A stretch of 64,000 nucleotides of DNA from Gnetum montanum (lineage: Eukaryota; Streptophyta; Gnetopsida; Gnetales; Gnetaceae), in contig MNCI01015611.1 in the NCBI GenBank assembly GCA_015680685.1, forward strand, positions 418,002 through 482,001, read 5' to 3'. Shown here in pieces: positions 1 to 12,481 of this stretch. Below the pieces are notes generated by a model. The model saw nothing but the letters and a program-made list of their open reading frames with translations. It was not told the DNA's origin and made no database searches. The position numbers were made by a program, and so were the translations under genes. Within the stretch, counting starts at the first letter, position 1; each line of letters starts with the position of its first letter.

Positions 1-1276
1 AACATTTTTAATAGTTTGAATAAAGGCACATCTGGAAGTCTAAAAGCTTATTACACAATCAACTAAATCATAGACAACTAGAAATTCCAGGAAACTAGAA
101 AATAAGAATAGAGGCCCTACAAAAGTGGAGCTTAAGGAGGTTCCAATACAAAAAAAAAGAAGGTCTTGCATACTAACCAATTAAAAATTAAATGCATTGA
201 CAATGATTATAATGAAATTTTATAATATTTTATTATAACAATAAATTAGCTATACAATTATTCCTAAATAATTACAAAAGGCACATCTGGCTTATTTTAT
301 ATCTCACAAACTACTCATCTTTCCTCAACATATCATAGTATTAGTTTTCATAATGCTCCTTCGAGAATGATTTGTATATTATGTAGATAACATTATAGAA
401 ATAATTGATAATGAAGCTATGAGTCCAACTGTAAAAATGGATATGGCCATCATCATCTTAGCCTTATCTAATGATTTATAATATATATCTATTATTTGAC
501 CAAGAGTGAATATTTTTCTTTTCCAATGTAATAAATTCCTAGAATAGATACATTAAGAATTGATTTTCATATTGAAAAAAAATTAAAACTAGTGTAAATT
601 CTTTCTATGGTAGTAGTTGAGCCTTAAATTTTTTTGTTGAGCCATTACATATCCATAATAATTCTAGTGAAAAAGTTTATCTCTTGGCCAATGTTATGAT
701 GATAATAATTATTTACTTTTTATGACAAAGTCTAGCCAACTAGTAGTTGGTCTCAACCAAAATTATAAAATTTAAGAAAGAAAAGGATATGAAGGAGATC
801 ATTAAGATTTATTTTGAGTGGTAAGCCATTAGGTTAGCTATATATTTTTATATTTTTTCGAAGAGGATCTTTTCCATTTATGAAAAATTAAATCTTTTAA
901 TTAGGAATTCCCATGACCAACTAGCTTCTTCCACATCCTTACTTGTATTATGACTAATTTATACTATTTATTATAACCAAAAAGCTCCCTTAGATGTTAT
1001 GACTAAAAAAATTATTTATTGTGACCAATAAGCTTCCTCTTGGAATTATGAACAAAAACAACTATCATGGCCAAGAAACTCTCCATAGACTATAGGAAAA
1101 AATTTAATCCTTTTGGACCATTTTAGCCTAGAGGAGAAGTATCATTGAAAATTTTTTATTACAAAAGAAGATCATTTTCAAAAGCTCCCCATCTTTAGTC
1201 AAGGGCATCGATGTTTCTACCATGGCATAACAACAGAATAATAATAATAAATATATATGTGGACATAATGTCGTGT
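1..1276 (+). repeat. W-family flank upstream of LTR, repeated at 47610-48893
   Basis: No gene is visible. The whole stretch recurs at 47610-48893 with mostly transition differences (six substitutions and one indel in the first 100 bases). Because the likeness runs unbroken through the LTR into gag, this is part of a duplicated segment rather than the edge of an independent insertion. It is AT-rich and stop-dense in all frames. It could be the 3' non-coding part of a retroelement ending at the LTR that follows, but no clear polypurine tract was found just before 1277. Confidence 0.75.
911..1090 (+). repeat. Degenerate short tandem repeat, about 47 bp period
   Basis: The phrase 'gaccaa..agct(t)c(t)tc' recurs near 914, 974, 1022 and 1068, alternating with 'ttatgactaa' near 949, 998 and 1046. 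Spacing is about 46-60 bases, giving three to four decayed units. The matching block is kept in the second copy around 48525-48700. No function is suggested. Confidence 0.45.
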
Positions 1277-2115
1277 TGATGTATATGCCTATAAAATTCA
1301 ATGCATGGTATTAGCTATGTGATGAAATATCAATAAGACAGGCTATGTCAATGTACACTTCTCAGTAAAACTCTATCGATGTATCTTAGGATGCGTGCAT
1401 GCAAGTATGTCGATGCTAACGTAGGAATTACCTATATAAATGCACATTCCTCTTGCATTTATGATACCTTTTAGTCATTTCCTTAATTTAAATCTTGTAA
1501 TTTCTCTCCAAAAAAGTTGGAATATTTTTTCTTTAAGTTCCCGCAACATGGATTAAAGTGATTGTCTAATAGTTTATTTGAGTGCATCTATACTTAGATA
1601 CATTTTCATGAATGAAAATAAAATCAAGATTTCTTGTATCCATTGTAGCACTTGGACTAGCATATATCTACTTTCAATAATTTACTTTACATAAAATCTA
1701 CTTTTTTGTTATTAAGAAATTGATATTTTCATTCATATGCAACATATGTACTACCATTTCAAGCATAATATATTAGTGCTTGGTAATTCCAGTAGTAGAT
1801 ACTTGGTATGCCCAATAGGATACACTTGGTAACCCAGTAGCTTCAATATATGCTTAGGATATGTACAGAAAGTGGAAATGAATACTCTGCATTAGGATGG
1901 TTAGTTTATTTAAGTAATTAATTAATTTTAATACTAAATCTTTATTTACTTAATCATTTAGCAAGCAAGTAGGAGAAAATAATAAAAAGCATAAAGGTAA
2001 ATATCTTATGCCTTAAGTCTACAAATATGTAAATAAGTCTACAAAATTCAACCAAATCATGTATATGTGCTAGTGATTCATATGATTAAGTGTAGGAAAT
2101 ACCTATTGCACATCA
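1277..2115 (+). repeat. LTR of element W (5' LTR)
   Basis: This LTR of about 839 bp runs from 'tgatgtatatg' to 'gcacatca' and is followed after one base by a decayed tRNA-Asp primer site. A TATA-like 'cctatataaa' lies at 1431-1440, consistent with a U3 promoter. The right end is fixed by the primer site; the left end is inferred from length and the TGAT start shared by the other LTRs here. The homologous LTR at 48894-49812 is longer because this copy lacks roughly 90 bases near 2025. Confidence 0.65.
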
Positions 2116-2116
2116 T

Positions 2117-2134
2117 TAACACCATTGTTAGGGA
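2117..2134 (+). other. Primer-binding site, tRNA-Asp type, decayed (W)
   Basis: The 18 bases after the LTR read 'taacaccattgttaggga'. They align to the tRNA-Asp primer site known from Athila/Tat elements (tggcgccgttgccgggga), with the differences mostly G-to-A or C-to-T. This sets the 5' end and plus orientation of W. Confidence 0.6.
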
Positions 2135-2275
2135 CTTAGTCTGGTTAACTACACTAAGTATTATTAAATAATGAATCCATATGAAGAAGTTGTAAGGAAA
2201 ACATAATAAATTATAGTTTAAATAAAATAATAATAATAATATTCTATCAATATACACTTTCTCAAAATCACTAAA

Positions 2276-3051
2276 ATGGCTTCTTCTCAGAGAAATGATT
2301 CACTCCCACATGTCAATGATTCCAATCAATAGCTTGACAAATCCAAAAGGACTACTAGTTAAAAACCTCAATAGCTGAAAGTGGTCTATGCATATCTAGA
2401 TCTTTACTATCTAGATTTTAATTTCATTTTTCATTAGGATGAATAGCAACACTGGAGGGATATGAAGGGTAACATTTTGTTACTTCTTAATTAGTCTGTT
2501 CCTTCAATCCTCATGGCCAATCTCTTGAAGCTAGGAATTGAATCATCAAGCCTAAAGTATGAAGTAATAAACCATACCTCCAAAGACTATCAGAAAACAA
2601 ATTCTTAGTTTAGAAAATATTGACACATGGAGGCATGCTATGAAGCATCGAAGAGTAAGAAGGTATTGACACCATTATTTCTACAGTCACAAAAAAAGGT
2701 CCTAAATTTTTCTCAAGGAAATCTCAACATCAAGATTCTCCTTCTTTCAGTAAGAAAAACACACTTTACCAATGATTGTAATCAACCTTGAAGAAGAACC
2801 AGGGTGAGCAAAGGACAAAGTCCAAGACTAGAAGACTTCAAGGCAATGATCTCCTAGTCATTCATCAAAAGAAAAGGAGAAGGAACAATCAAAGAATCAT
2901 AGGAGAAGGGCTATTAGGCACCACTCTCCTATCGCTCCACCTTCACCATCCTTCTTGTCATCAAACTCTAACAAGAAGGACTGTGGCTAAGACTAAAGAA
3001 GGGATGATTAGATCTAAGATGAAGATTGATGAGTTGTGATTTGATGGGCCC
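2276..3051 (+). pseudogene. gag: gag of element W, N-terminal part (broken)
   Basis: Decayed gag of an Athila/Tat-type Ty3 element. The start ATG at 2276 lies in a context ('atggcttcttctcag') matching the gag starts at 12482, 23523 and 49973. Near 2430-2470 the region encodes the Gln-Asp-Glu ... Trp-Arg-Asp-Met-Lys-Gly-Asn-Ile segment seen in the gag of C and M. Many in-frame stops and frameshifts are present. The frame is interrupted at 3052 by a solo LTR and resumes at 3901. Gag would form the particle in which reverse transcription occurs; this copy cannot. Confidence 0.65.
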
Positions 3052-3900
3052 CGACATTAGATATGCAACATCAAAGTCGTGATGTCATGTATCCAACGTC
3101 AAGGCTAATAAGCAACATTGGATACTTGACGTCACCTCATTTGGACATTGCCTATAAATATTGCACTTGGGCTTTCAGATGAGACAAATTAGCTTAGAAA
3201 GTAGTAATATATAGTTTCAATTTTTGGTTTCTTTTTTTGAGTCCATTATTCCCAGTGCATGCCCGTAGTGTGATGTTTGTAATCATACGGCACCTTTGTT
3301 CAAGTGTGATGTACTTGGACACATTACATGACTAGTAATAAAGATTGAGATTACTTCCATCATTGCAACATCCACTTAGATTAATATTGTTGTTTTAATT
3401 ATTTAGTGCTTTCTTTAGTTAGACATTTCCATTTATTGTTATTTATTATTCCTGTTGCTAAGCGAAAGGTGTGCGCCTTAATCACAAGTGTTTAAGTGTA
3501 AATACTTGGTCGTCCATAGGTGTATTATTTGGCATAACTAGTGACGTACACTTCGTAAACCCAGAAGTAGCTCCACGAAGCCCAAGACATGTATGGATGG
3601 TTAAGAGTAGATACCATCATAGGCTAATTTAGACTTTATTTTTTTCATTATTCATTAGTTAAGCAATTTATCTCTTTTTTTCACTAGGAGTAGCATAGAA
3701 TTAGGAAACATCATACACCTCACTTTGGATTAAACCATATGTGATAAAGCTATAACTAGTCCAAGTGGGAAGACAATGAACTATGATCAAAGCATATGAT
3801 CTAGATGCCACAACTAGTTCCATCCATGGAATTCGACCAGATCCTACGTGAATGCTTGTGATTTGTGTGGTTGAGCATAGGGGTACCTTGCCGCTCATCA
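3052..3900 (+). mobile_element. Solo LTR inserted in W gag
   Basis: An isolated LTR of about 849 bp, from 'tgatgggcccc' to 'gccgctcatca', with gag sequence of W on both sides and neither primer site nor polypurine tract attached. Its last 30 bases closely match the primer-side end of the LTR at 52121-52925 read on the minus strand, so it belongs near the M2 family. Solo LTRs arise by recombination between the two LTRs of one element. Flanks 'gtgat' and 'gagat' may be a decayed 5-bp target duplication, one base out of register, so this is tentative. Confidence 0.7.
3127..3160 (+). promoter_or_regulatory. U3 promoter of solo LTR: TGACGTCA and TATA box
   Basis: A perfect palindrome TGACGTCA (3127-3134, the type bound by bZIP factors) lies about 18 bases upstream of 'cctataaatatt' (TATA box from 3153). 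The same layout, a CpG-containing block followed by CTATAAATA, recurs in the other LTRs near 11627, 29587, 32354 and, on the minus strand, 38361-38370. Promoter function is inferred from position. Confidence 0.5.
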
Positions 3901-4830
3901 GAGATGATCAAAAATCCCATCATAGTGATAGGAAAAGAAAGTATAGTCAACTACAATAGGAAGAGGAGCATCATTAGGAATGAAGGTACAATAGGTCACA
4001 TCATAGGAGATATATCCATGATAGAGATTACCATGAACACAATGACTATGATGAAGCATTGCTTGCTATAAGGAACATGCTCAACATTTTGGAAGTTGTT
4101 CAAATTCCTACCAAGCATCAAAGAGATAATAGAATTAAATGGCTTGACATGAATAATATCCCTAAATTTGAAGGAGGATATAATGCTAATCCATAACACC
4201 ATTTACAAGTCCTCCATGATGTTTGTACCTTATAGAATATTGAAAACAAATTACAAAAACTCAAATTATTCCCAAGGATACTCATTAAAAAAGTTGAAAC
4301 TTGGTACCATTCCTTGGAGCCAAAATCTATTCATAGATGAAGTACAATGTTAGAACTATTTAATGATAAATACCAAACATACTCTAGGGTGTTCAACCTA
4401 AGAAAAAAATTTAAGGATAGAAACAAGATAATCATGAATCCTTAAATGCAATCTTGAGAAGGTATTACTTTCTCTTACATCAATGCCTAGGCCATGAGTT
4501 TTCTCAAATGGAGCAACTTCACCAATAGTAAATTGACTCTAAAAAAACCTAGAGAAACTCTTGGATTCTATGCCCAAGTGAGACTTTTAGAAATGAGAAT
4601 CCATCAGATCCAAAGGCTAATTGATTAGGTGGAAAAGGAAGAAGGGAAGCTTAAAAAGTGAGAAGTGTAGAGGAATATAACATGGACCCCTCCATTTGTA
4701 AAAGGAAGGTATCTTTCTATAATTTAGAGGAGGAAGCACTACTAAATAAAGTGGTACATAAGAAAACCTTGCTAATTCAAAATTCTATTATAGAACTTTT
4801 AGAATGACTTTAAAATGTTTGAGGGGAACA
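3901..4830 (+). pseudogene. gag: gag of element W, central part (broken)
   Basis: Continues W gag after the solo LTR. Around 4060-4190 it encodes Arg-Asn-Met-Leu-Asn-Ile ... Ile-Lys-Trp-Leu-Asp-Met-Asn-Asn-Ile-Pro ... Phe-Glu-Gly-Gly-Tyr, the same capsid segment as in C (about 24399-24510) and M (about 45640-45540, minus). Later parts (4200-4720) keep recognisable pieces across stops. The end near 4820 matches the C gag phrase around 25090. No zinc knuckle was located. Confidence 0.6.
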
Positions 4831-7800
4831 AAGGGGGTCAGAACTAAAGTATTACTCATAGTTGATAAAATCTTGAGCAACAATGTCAAAAGATGAAGTT
4901 GCATAAATGTGGCTTCTATTAGGTGTTTTTTACTTCCAAAAATTTAAGATTTATATTTTAAGATTAAAGTATGCAAAATATTCATAGCCAAGAAAGCTAA
5001 ATTTCACATTGCCGACATTGTTGCAATCTACAATGGAATTTGCAAGGGCATTCTACCAAAGTAGATTTGGGTTGAAGCTTTTTAATGATTCCTACAATGA
5101 TGAGGAATGTATGACTTTTTAAAAAAGTATAAAAATAAAAACAATGAGGAATAAGCATGAGAATCATATAGATGAGAATAAGATTTAATGGCATAGCACA
5201 AGATATTATGAGAATGACATGATAATCATGGAGGAATCTTAACTTTGAGTAGCACACATGGATTAAAGGATGCATTAATACACTAATTGGAACCAAAAAG
5301 AAGCTCTTCCTATGGTGGGCTCATTCAAAAGATAATCTCATAAATGCAATCTTGGATTTCATGGTTGCAGATTATGTATGACTATATTAAGCTATGCACA
5401 ATTCAGAGTTTGGATTCCATGATTTGTTGGTTAGGTTGTCACTTGTGTTAGATCATTAGGATACAAAAAAATATTCATTAACTTAATTCCCTCACAACAC
5501 TGTTCCCATTGGAGTATGTAGCATGACTAAATAAGGAAGCATTACTAGCAACAATGTTATCTTGATATTATTTGACACTTCAAGAAAGCAATGTGTCCAC
5601 TTCTATATCTAGAAGAGAATACACAATTAATAGAATGCTTTTAAGTTATATATATGTATTTAGCATAACATCTAAAACTTCAAATAAGGATAAGCAAACA
5701 AACAACCTATCTACATTGGTGATGAATGACAATATATCTAGGGAGTGCCTCACCACCAAACTCCTCATGATTTAGTACAAGGTCTGATGTGGAATCACAC
5801 CTCAATTATCAAATCTAGGTTGCCTTACATATTTGTGACCATTATAGAATCAAGCCCCATGCATTTCTATACATGAAGGGATGATGAGAGGGATGTAGAG
5901 GTTTCTAATACTTAAGTGTCATAGATAAACAACTTCGAGTATTTTGTGACACTTGAACCATAGGAAGGAACTAAGGGAACTATTGATCATGATACCTTTC
6001 TAATAATTCTTCCCCATACAAAAGAAACAACATCCTTAAAGTGAAATCAAAGATAAGAATTAAGAGTATATTTCTCCTATGGGATCAAAATCCATCAAAT
6101 TTGAGGATTGATCCATCTCAAATGTTGTTAGGCTCAAAGAAAATTACCAACCTCAAAGTTCTATTACACCCCTCCAACCAAGGACTCACATGAAATGCAT
6201 AGAACACTTGGTGGAGCCAAGAAACCACCTCTTCTCCATGATGAAAGGGATAAGACCAAGCCAAAGGATTAATATTACTAACACATCTCTTAGATCATCC
6301 TTGTATTGGATCTAAGAAATTTATTCTCTAACATAGTCCCTTACCTACACAAGAGAATGTGCTCCTCTCTTACAAGTCTAGTTGAGATCCTCCAAATTGC
6401 TATCAGTGTTCATTGATGAGGATTTCTTTTCAAATCAATTTGAATGTCCATCAAGATTAGTTTTCAATTGTAACAATGAACTTTCCAAACCTAATCTCAA
6501 AGAGAGCCTACTCCAAGAGTAATACCTCAATAAGAAATCCAAAATTTGTTGGAACTCTAAGTTCTACATGTGGCCATAAGAATAATGAGTCTTACCAATT
6601 CCACCAACTATGTCTATACCAAACTCACTATTGTTAGATCATACGTTTGTGTTGATGGGAAGGAAGTAACACAAAGTCCTCCTCCCAAAAAAGGTTCATA
6701 GGTAGATGAAATGTGCCAACCTACTAATCATAGGATTAACCAATCTCACAAATCAAACTACCATTTTGGGATAACATAATTGTATCTATATTAATTAAGA
6801 ATATTAAATGTGTTTAGAAAAATTCTTCATGATGTAACAAACACACAATGTACATTCACTACCATTTGAAAATAACAAGTATGTTCAACATAGAGTTTAA
6901 ATGTTCAAATCTTGTAGCAAATTGAGGATGGCTAGGGGATTGGCCCTAGGATGGTTCTAATCTTAACTCGTCATCCATAGCAACTACACACCACAAAAGA
7001 GATCACAATATGAAGTATAATGATAATATATGATTATACTACCATAGGGAATAAGACAAGCACTATTCTTCATGAAGTAATTTAGAATAAAGAGAAGCAC
7101 TTAGTAAGCTTCCATAGGACATGTCTTTATCACTAAATTTAGGGAACATCTAAGTCCATAGTATTCACAACCCTTTCCAAGTTAAGAATGACTAAAAAAT
7201 AAAATCAATCATTAGTAAATTATGTTCCTATCAATTTGGAGGGATTTGAAAGATCATCATTCTAAGGTTTCTTCCCATAGTGAGTCCACTATCTAATCTA
7301 CATCATATCCATCATACATGTTAAGGAAGAACCACTTAGCCAACATGGCCACACTACATAACAACTTTACATTATGGAAAGACATGGATTAAAGGTATTA
7401 CCCATCATTATAAATTTAAGAACCAAAGGCAATGTGCTCATATTTCCATCTTTGAAGCTACCACAAGGAAAATTTAAAATGGACCAAGATTAAACCTTAC
7501 TTTAATGATCTCACAATACATTGCATGAACTCCTAATCATTTGCAATAAACAAAGCTTCAACTTTATTTATTCTATACTATAGCATGGAGCCTAAAATAG
7601 AAATTTTCACTAATCAACCTTTAGAAAGACTAGATCCTTAATGAATTTCCAATAGATCATTAAAAGAAGGTTGATCAAGATCAATATGCTAGCCACTACT
7701 GTCCATTATAGATCCTCAAAAAATCTAAGGGAGTAGAATACCATAAGAGAATCCTAGAGGATTATTTGATAAATTCCATAAAAAGTGATTGAACTAGGAG

Positions 7801-10800
7801 ATATTGTAATAGATCACACATTACTTAAGAATTGCAATAATACCAAGACTATTTCATCACTTTCTTCTACAAGGGATTTATGCATTCAAAATTTGTTATT
7901 GTACCATGTCTCTGTTATGAGTGCCAAAAGCTCTTGGCACTTAGATCTGAAGTTCAAACTAAGTATAATGATTTTTCTACATTTAAAACATCAAGAGGAA
8001 ATATCTATACAAGCTGGATTGAACAAAATCTATCCAAAATTATGGGATTCATATATAAGGAGCATAGGTCATGTCATCATGTAGAGATAACTATTAAAGC
8101 AATTCACTATCATTTTTTTTCTAGGCACATCTAATGGGAAAAATTGCACTAAGAAAATTTCACATCTTCAAGAGAGGAGGAACCATGCACCTCAACAAAA
8201 TTCAACCATCAGTTTCAAGTCATGAGGATTCTTGCTTAGTGAAGAATTTGCTTCCCACATTATAAACATCAAAGTGGCAACCAAGAGGGGTCAACATACA
8301 AGAGACTTAAATAAAATTTATAAAGTGATGCACCATAGTTCCATGACTTGAAATGCTATTCTAAGACTACATCCATGCAAGGAATAGGAGCCCAAGTATC
8401 AAAACTTAAGACTTGCATCCAAACCAATTTTGACTAAGAAACCAATATTCAAGAACCTACTACAAAGTTTGTCTCTATGCTTAGCTAATGAGGAGAATAG
8501 ACATGAGAAATGCACTTGTTGTTACTATCATTTTAGCATAAGAATAATTTAGAACCCTTTCATCAACTACTACTCAAATTTGAAAAAGATTAATGTTACA
8601 CATAGAATTCTCAAAGGAGAGCCTAACATTAAACCATACCACATCATAACATGCAACAATCCCCTAGGGAGTATACCATTGATATTTCAAGAACACAACA
8701 CCAATAATATGCTATAGGCTCCAAAATATAATTATAACTTAGTATAATAAGACAAGAAGCTCTTAGAGGTCTTTATTTTGCAAGGTGAAAACCACCTACA
8801 ATGCAATGATGAGAGTTGTTTACAAAAGAGTCTAGTTGTATGAGGAACACTATTTATAGGACTTGGCCTCATGATAAGGTTTAGGAAAGTCTTATAACAT
8901 TGAAGAAATAAAAACCAACTAGAATCAAAAAGATCATCACCTAGATCCATAGTGCTCATCCTACTAAGTTGGATCTTAAGAGGATTGGTAGAAGAGAGAA
9001 AGTCTAACCACTTTGAGTGGCTGCACCCAGGCTTAAATCTAGGTCTTCAACATGAGAAATGAACACTTTAGACATAAGAAGCAACTAAAATGGAAAATTA
9101 TTTCTCCTTCATACATGAATTTCTAATCACAATAGTAGTACATCAATATGGTAGAACAAACATTGAATAAGAACAATGTTTGGTAGATATGACAAAAACT
9201 ACCTAGATCTAATATATTTGAGGACATACTACCCAAGCCCATCCTAAGGCTAAGGCTTTCAGCCATTAGGAATCAAATAAAATCTACACAATTTTGATTG
9301 GAAAACCTATCTTTGATCATACACTATTAACTATAACATAGATACCACTAAAATCTACCATTAGAACTAATAGAGCAAAATGAAAACATGATAGAATGAG
9401 TGATTTAAGTGCATTATTAGAAGATCCATCATTTTCCATTATGAAACCTTAAGACATTGACCACTCAAAGGCTATTAATATCTAGCAAGGCCAAGGATAC
9501 TCTTTCATGTCTTCTACTCCTCCAAACATTGGATGAAATTTAGAACTACCAATAGTCGTTTATAAGTGCTCACCGAAAGTACTAATAGGTAAATAAATCA
9601 TGATGCATGAAGTTGTTCTATTGTAGTATTAGCACTAAAAATCCACATCCTAATATTCAATTCATTGTTATCTTTAGAGAACTTATCTTTCCTAAAGATG
9701 TAGTATTCATGGAAATAATCTAGATCCCACTATCTCAACATTTTAGAATTTATGTTTCTTGCAAGGCTAAGACAACTATGCAAAAAACAAATATTTAGAA
9801 TAGGTCATATGTAGCATACAAATCAAATAATGCATCTAATGAGCATAATTAAAATCTAGAGAGATATAAAAATCTATAAATGCTAAAAAGTGTAAGACCT
9901 TAATCATATGCATAGAGATCAATCATAAAAGAGCACACATGGGAAACCATCATACTTTCACATAAATGAGCTATCAATTCACAAGTAAGAAGGAATTGAA
10001 CACTTTCAAAATTCTAAAGAACCATGATCATCAAGGGCATCCAACTATAGATACCTAACCTCATCAACATAAGGGGTTTTATAAGACAATAAGAAGGTGT
10101 AAAGAGAGAATTCACAACCTTATCTTGCATTAGCAAAGAGAAGATCAAGATAGATAGAAATAGGCCTTAATAGCAAGAGGGGAAGGTCTTAAGGCATACG
10201 AATCCAAATCTACCATGAAGAACTCTAGGAAGGTCCTAGGAACTCTAACTCAAAATATAACATCTCACGATAGATATCATAATTTAAAAAGGTGAAGCTA
10301 CAAAGTGCCAAGGATAATCACATCCTATCCTAAGGAAAAATGACAAGATAACAAGATTCACATCAAGGGTAGCCAAATTCAAAGCACAAAAAAGCATTAA
10401 AAGTAAGATAATAATAAAACCTAGTCTAGTAAGAACCACATTTTTTCATAAGGCCCTTCATTAAAAGCCAACATTATAATAAATCAAAGAGTTACTTGGA
10501 GTGACATTCAAGCTACAAAACCCAAACAAATCATAAGTAAGAACTAAAATAAATGTGAAATATGCAAGAGACTCAAAATGCAACTTGAAAGAAAGACATG
10601 TACATATAAATAAACAAACATAAAAATACAAAAAAAAAATCTAAGTCAATCTACTAATAGCATTATTTGACCATCCAAACCAAGGCTCATCAAGAGCATA
10701 TGTCTAAAAGATCACCATCCAAAGGTACTAGGTAAAATATGACCCAAGCATTTCAATCTAAAAATTCATGTATCAATGAAGAACATGGAGATGTAAGGAT

Positions 10801-11505
10801 CCCAAATAGTGGAGATTAAGTAGAAACCAAGTTCAATTCATCCCAAATGAACCACTAAAGACTTAGGATGGAGACCTCCTTGAACAACATTGCATGTATT
10901 ATTAATAGAACTTCAACAACCCATATTAATAAGTATCCATTACTTAGTCAATCACCAATAAAATTATAGTGGAGGAAATCCCAACGAATATAATCATGTC
11001 TATCCATTGATATCTAATATAATAATGGCTACAAGCATCAAGGAAATGGCTTAACATAAGCAATATAACAAGGGCCTTATCAAACGAATAGCTCATTGAG
11101 TGTTGCAAGAGTAAACTTTTTATGATCCAATATCATATATGATAATCAACTAGAAGGATCACAAAACAGAAACCTCAAAAGCCAAAATGTAAAAATATAA
11201 TAAATAGGAAGAAAATCATAATTATCATAATATTTTAAAGGATACTCTACTACCAACTATAACAATGCTTCTACAACATTATTTAATATTCCAAGGAATT
11301 CCTCTAAATCCATAAGATCTTGGATGAAAGACCTAGGGACTACACCTCCAAGCAAGCAATGCATCTAGTTCAATATCTAGAAGAGATCATGTAATGCATT
11401 GAATCCTCTTAATTTACGTATATCCCTCTAAGAGAACATCTACAACTCAAAATGATTATAAACAAGCAAACAACCTTGTAGACATCATCACTGGCAAATT
11501 TTAAT
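4831..11505 (+). other. Unassigned A-rich, stop-dense stretch
   Basis: About 6.7 kb with no recognisable gene. All frames are closed by frequent stops; the longest open stretches are about 100 codons and lack known motifs. I looked for protease, RT, RNase H and integrase motifs on both strands and saw none. The plus strand is markedly A-rich, as expected for the sense strand of a plus-oriented retroelement, so it may be the long non-coding interior of a non-autonomous element (W or another). No counterpart exists in the second copy of W, where this part is deleted. Confidence 0.5.
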
Positions 11506-12349
11506 TGATGAATCACTTAGTGGTGATGTTGACAAGCATGCATCAACACATCCTCATCAATGCATTCTCATCGACACATGGGTTAATGCATTAACACATA
11601 TGCATCACTGCAATTTCTGTCTTTACCTATAAATATGCAAGCACTTACAACGTATTGGACACCTTTTGGTCATTCTAGTATCTAGACTCTTCTAGTTTTA
11701 TTTTGTGATCTTAGTGAACAATCAGTGAGTGTCGATAGTATGAATTTAAGTCAATTGTATGACATCTTATTCTAGTCGCGTTGTACCTGGACACATTCCA
11801 TGAATAACAATAAGATCAAGATTGATTTACTTTCAATGCAATTTATTTTCTATTAACTTAGTTAACATTTACATTTCTATGCATATTAATTGATTGGTGG
11901 AATGAGTGCAACTAGTTTCAAGCATAAACATGTATTTGCTTGGTAATCCCAATAGCATTATTGCTTGGTTCACCCAATAGCATAACACTTGGTAATCCTA
12001 GCAGTGGATACATTAGTTTCGGGCATGTATAGCAAGCTAGAAATAGACACTCATTGCCCTTAGGATATTTTAGGATTTATCTTCTTATTATTAACAAGTT
12101 TAAATAATTAATTTCTACATTATTATCTAGTTAGTTTAAGGATTGCACAACATCAATAATCATATACCTCGCTTTGGACTAAACCATACATCATAAAGCT
12201 ACCACAAGTTTAAGTGAGAAGATGGTGACCTACAATCAATGCTTAACAATCTAGATACCATGTTAGTTCCATTCATAGAATTCGATTGGATTGCACATGA
12301 ATGCTTGTGATTTGTATGGTTCAATGTAGGGGGTACCCACCACTAATCA
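11506..12349 (+). repeat. 5' LTR of element X
   Basis: An 844-bp LTR from 'tgatgaatcac' to 'cactaatca', followed after one base by a tRNA-Asp-type primer site. A TATA box 'cctataaatatg' lies near 11627. Parts near the start (words around 'atcaatgcat' and 'cacatgggttaatgc') resemble the LTR at 22578-23370 but the two are clearly different subfamilies, so 22578-23370 is not simply its mate. Confidence 0.75.
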
Positions 12350-12350
12350 T

Positions 12351-12368
12351 TGGCACTATTGCCAGGGA
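12351..12368 (+). other. Primer-binding site, tRNA-Asp type (X)
   Basis: The 18 bases 'tggcactattgccaggga' match the tRNA-Asp primer site tggcgccgttgccgggga except at four positions (three G-to-A, one C-to-T), two of them CpG sites in the reference motif. It directly follows the LTR end and fixes element orientation. Confidence 0.75.
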
Positions 12369-12481
12369 TGATGCTAGTTATCTAGACTAGTTATATTATA
12401 AACGATCATTGTAAAAGTATTAACTATTTATCTTTTCAAAAATATTAATATTTTAAGTCATACACATTATCAAATAAAAAC

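Noticed and set aside
911-1090. Short repeats as a CRISPR array
   Set aside because: Units are degenerate, spacing varies, and the context is a eukaryotic retroelement region.
2117-2134. Primer sites as possible tRNA genes or fragments
   Set aside because: Only the 18-base 3' complement is present at LTR edges; there is no cloverleaf.
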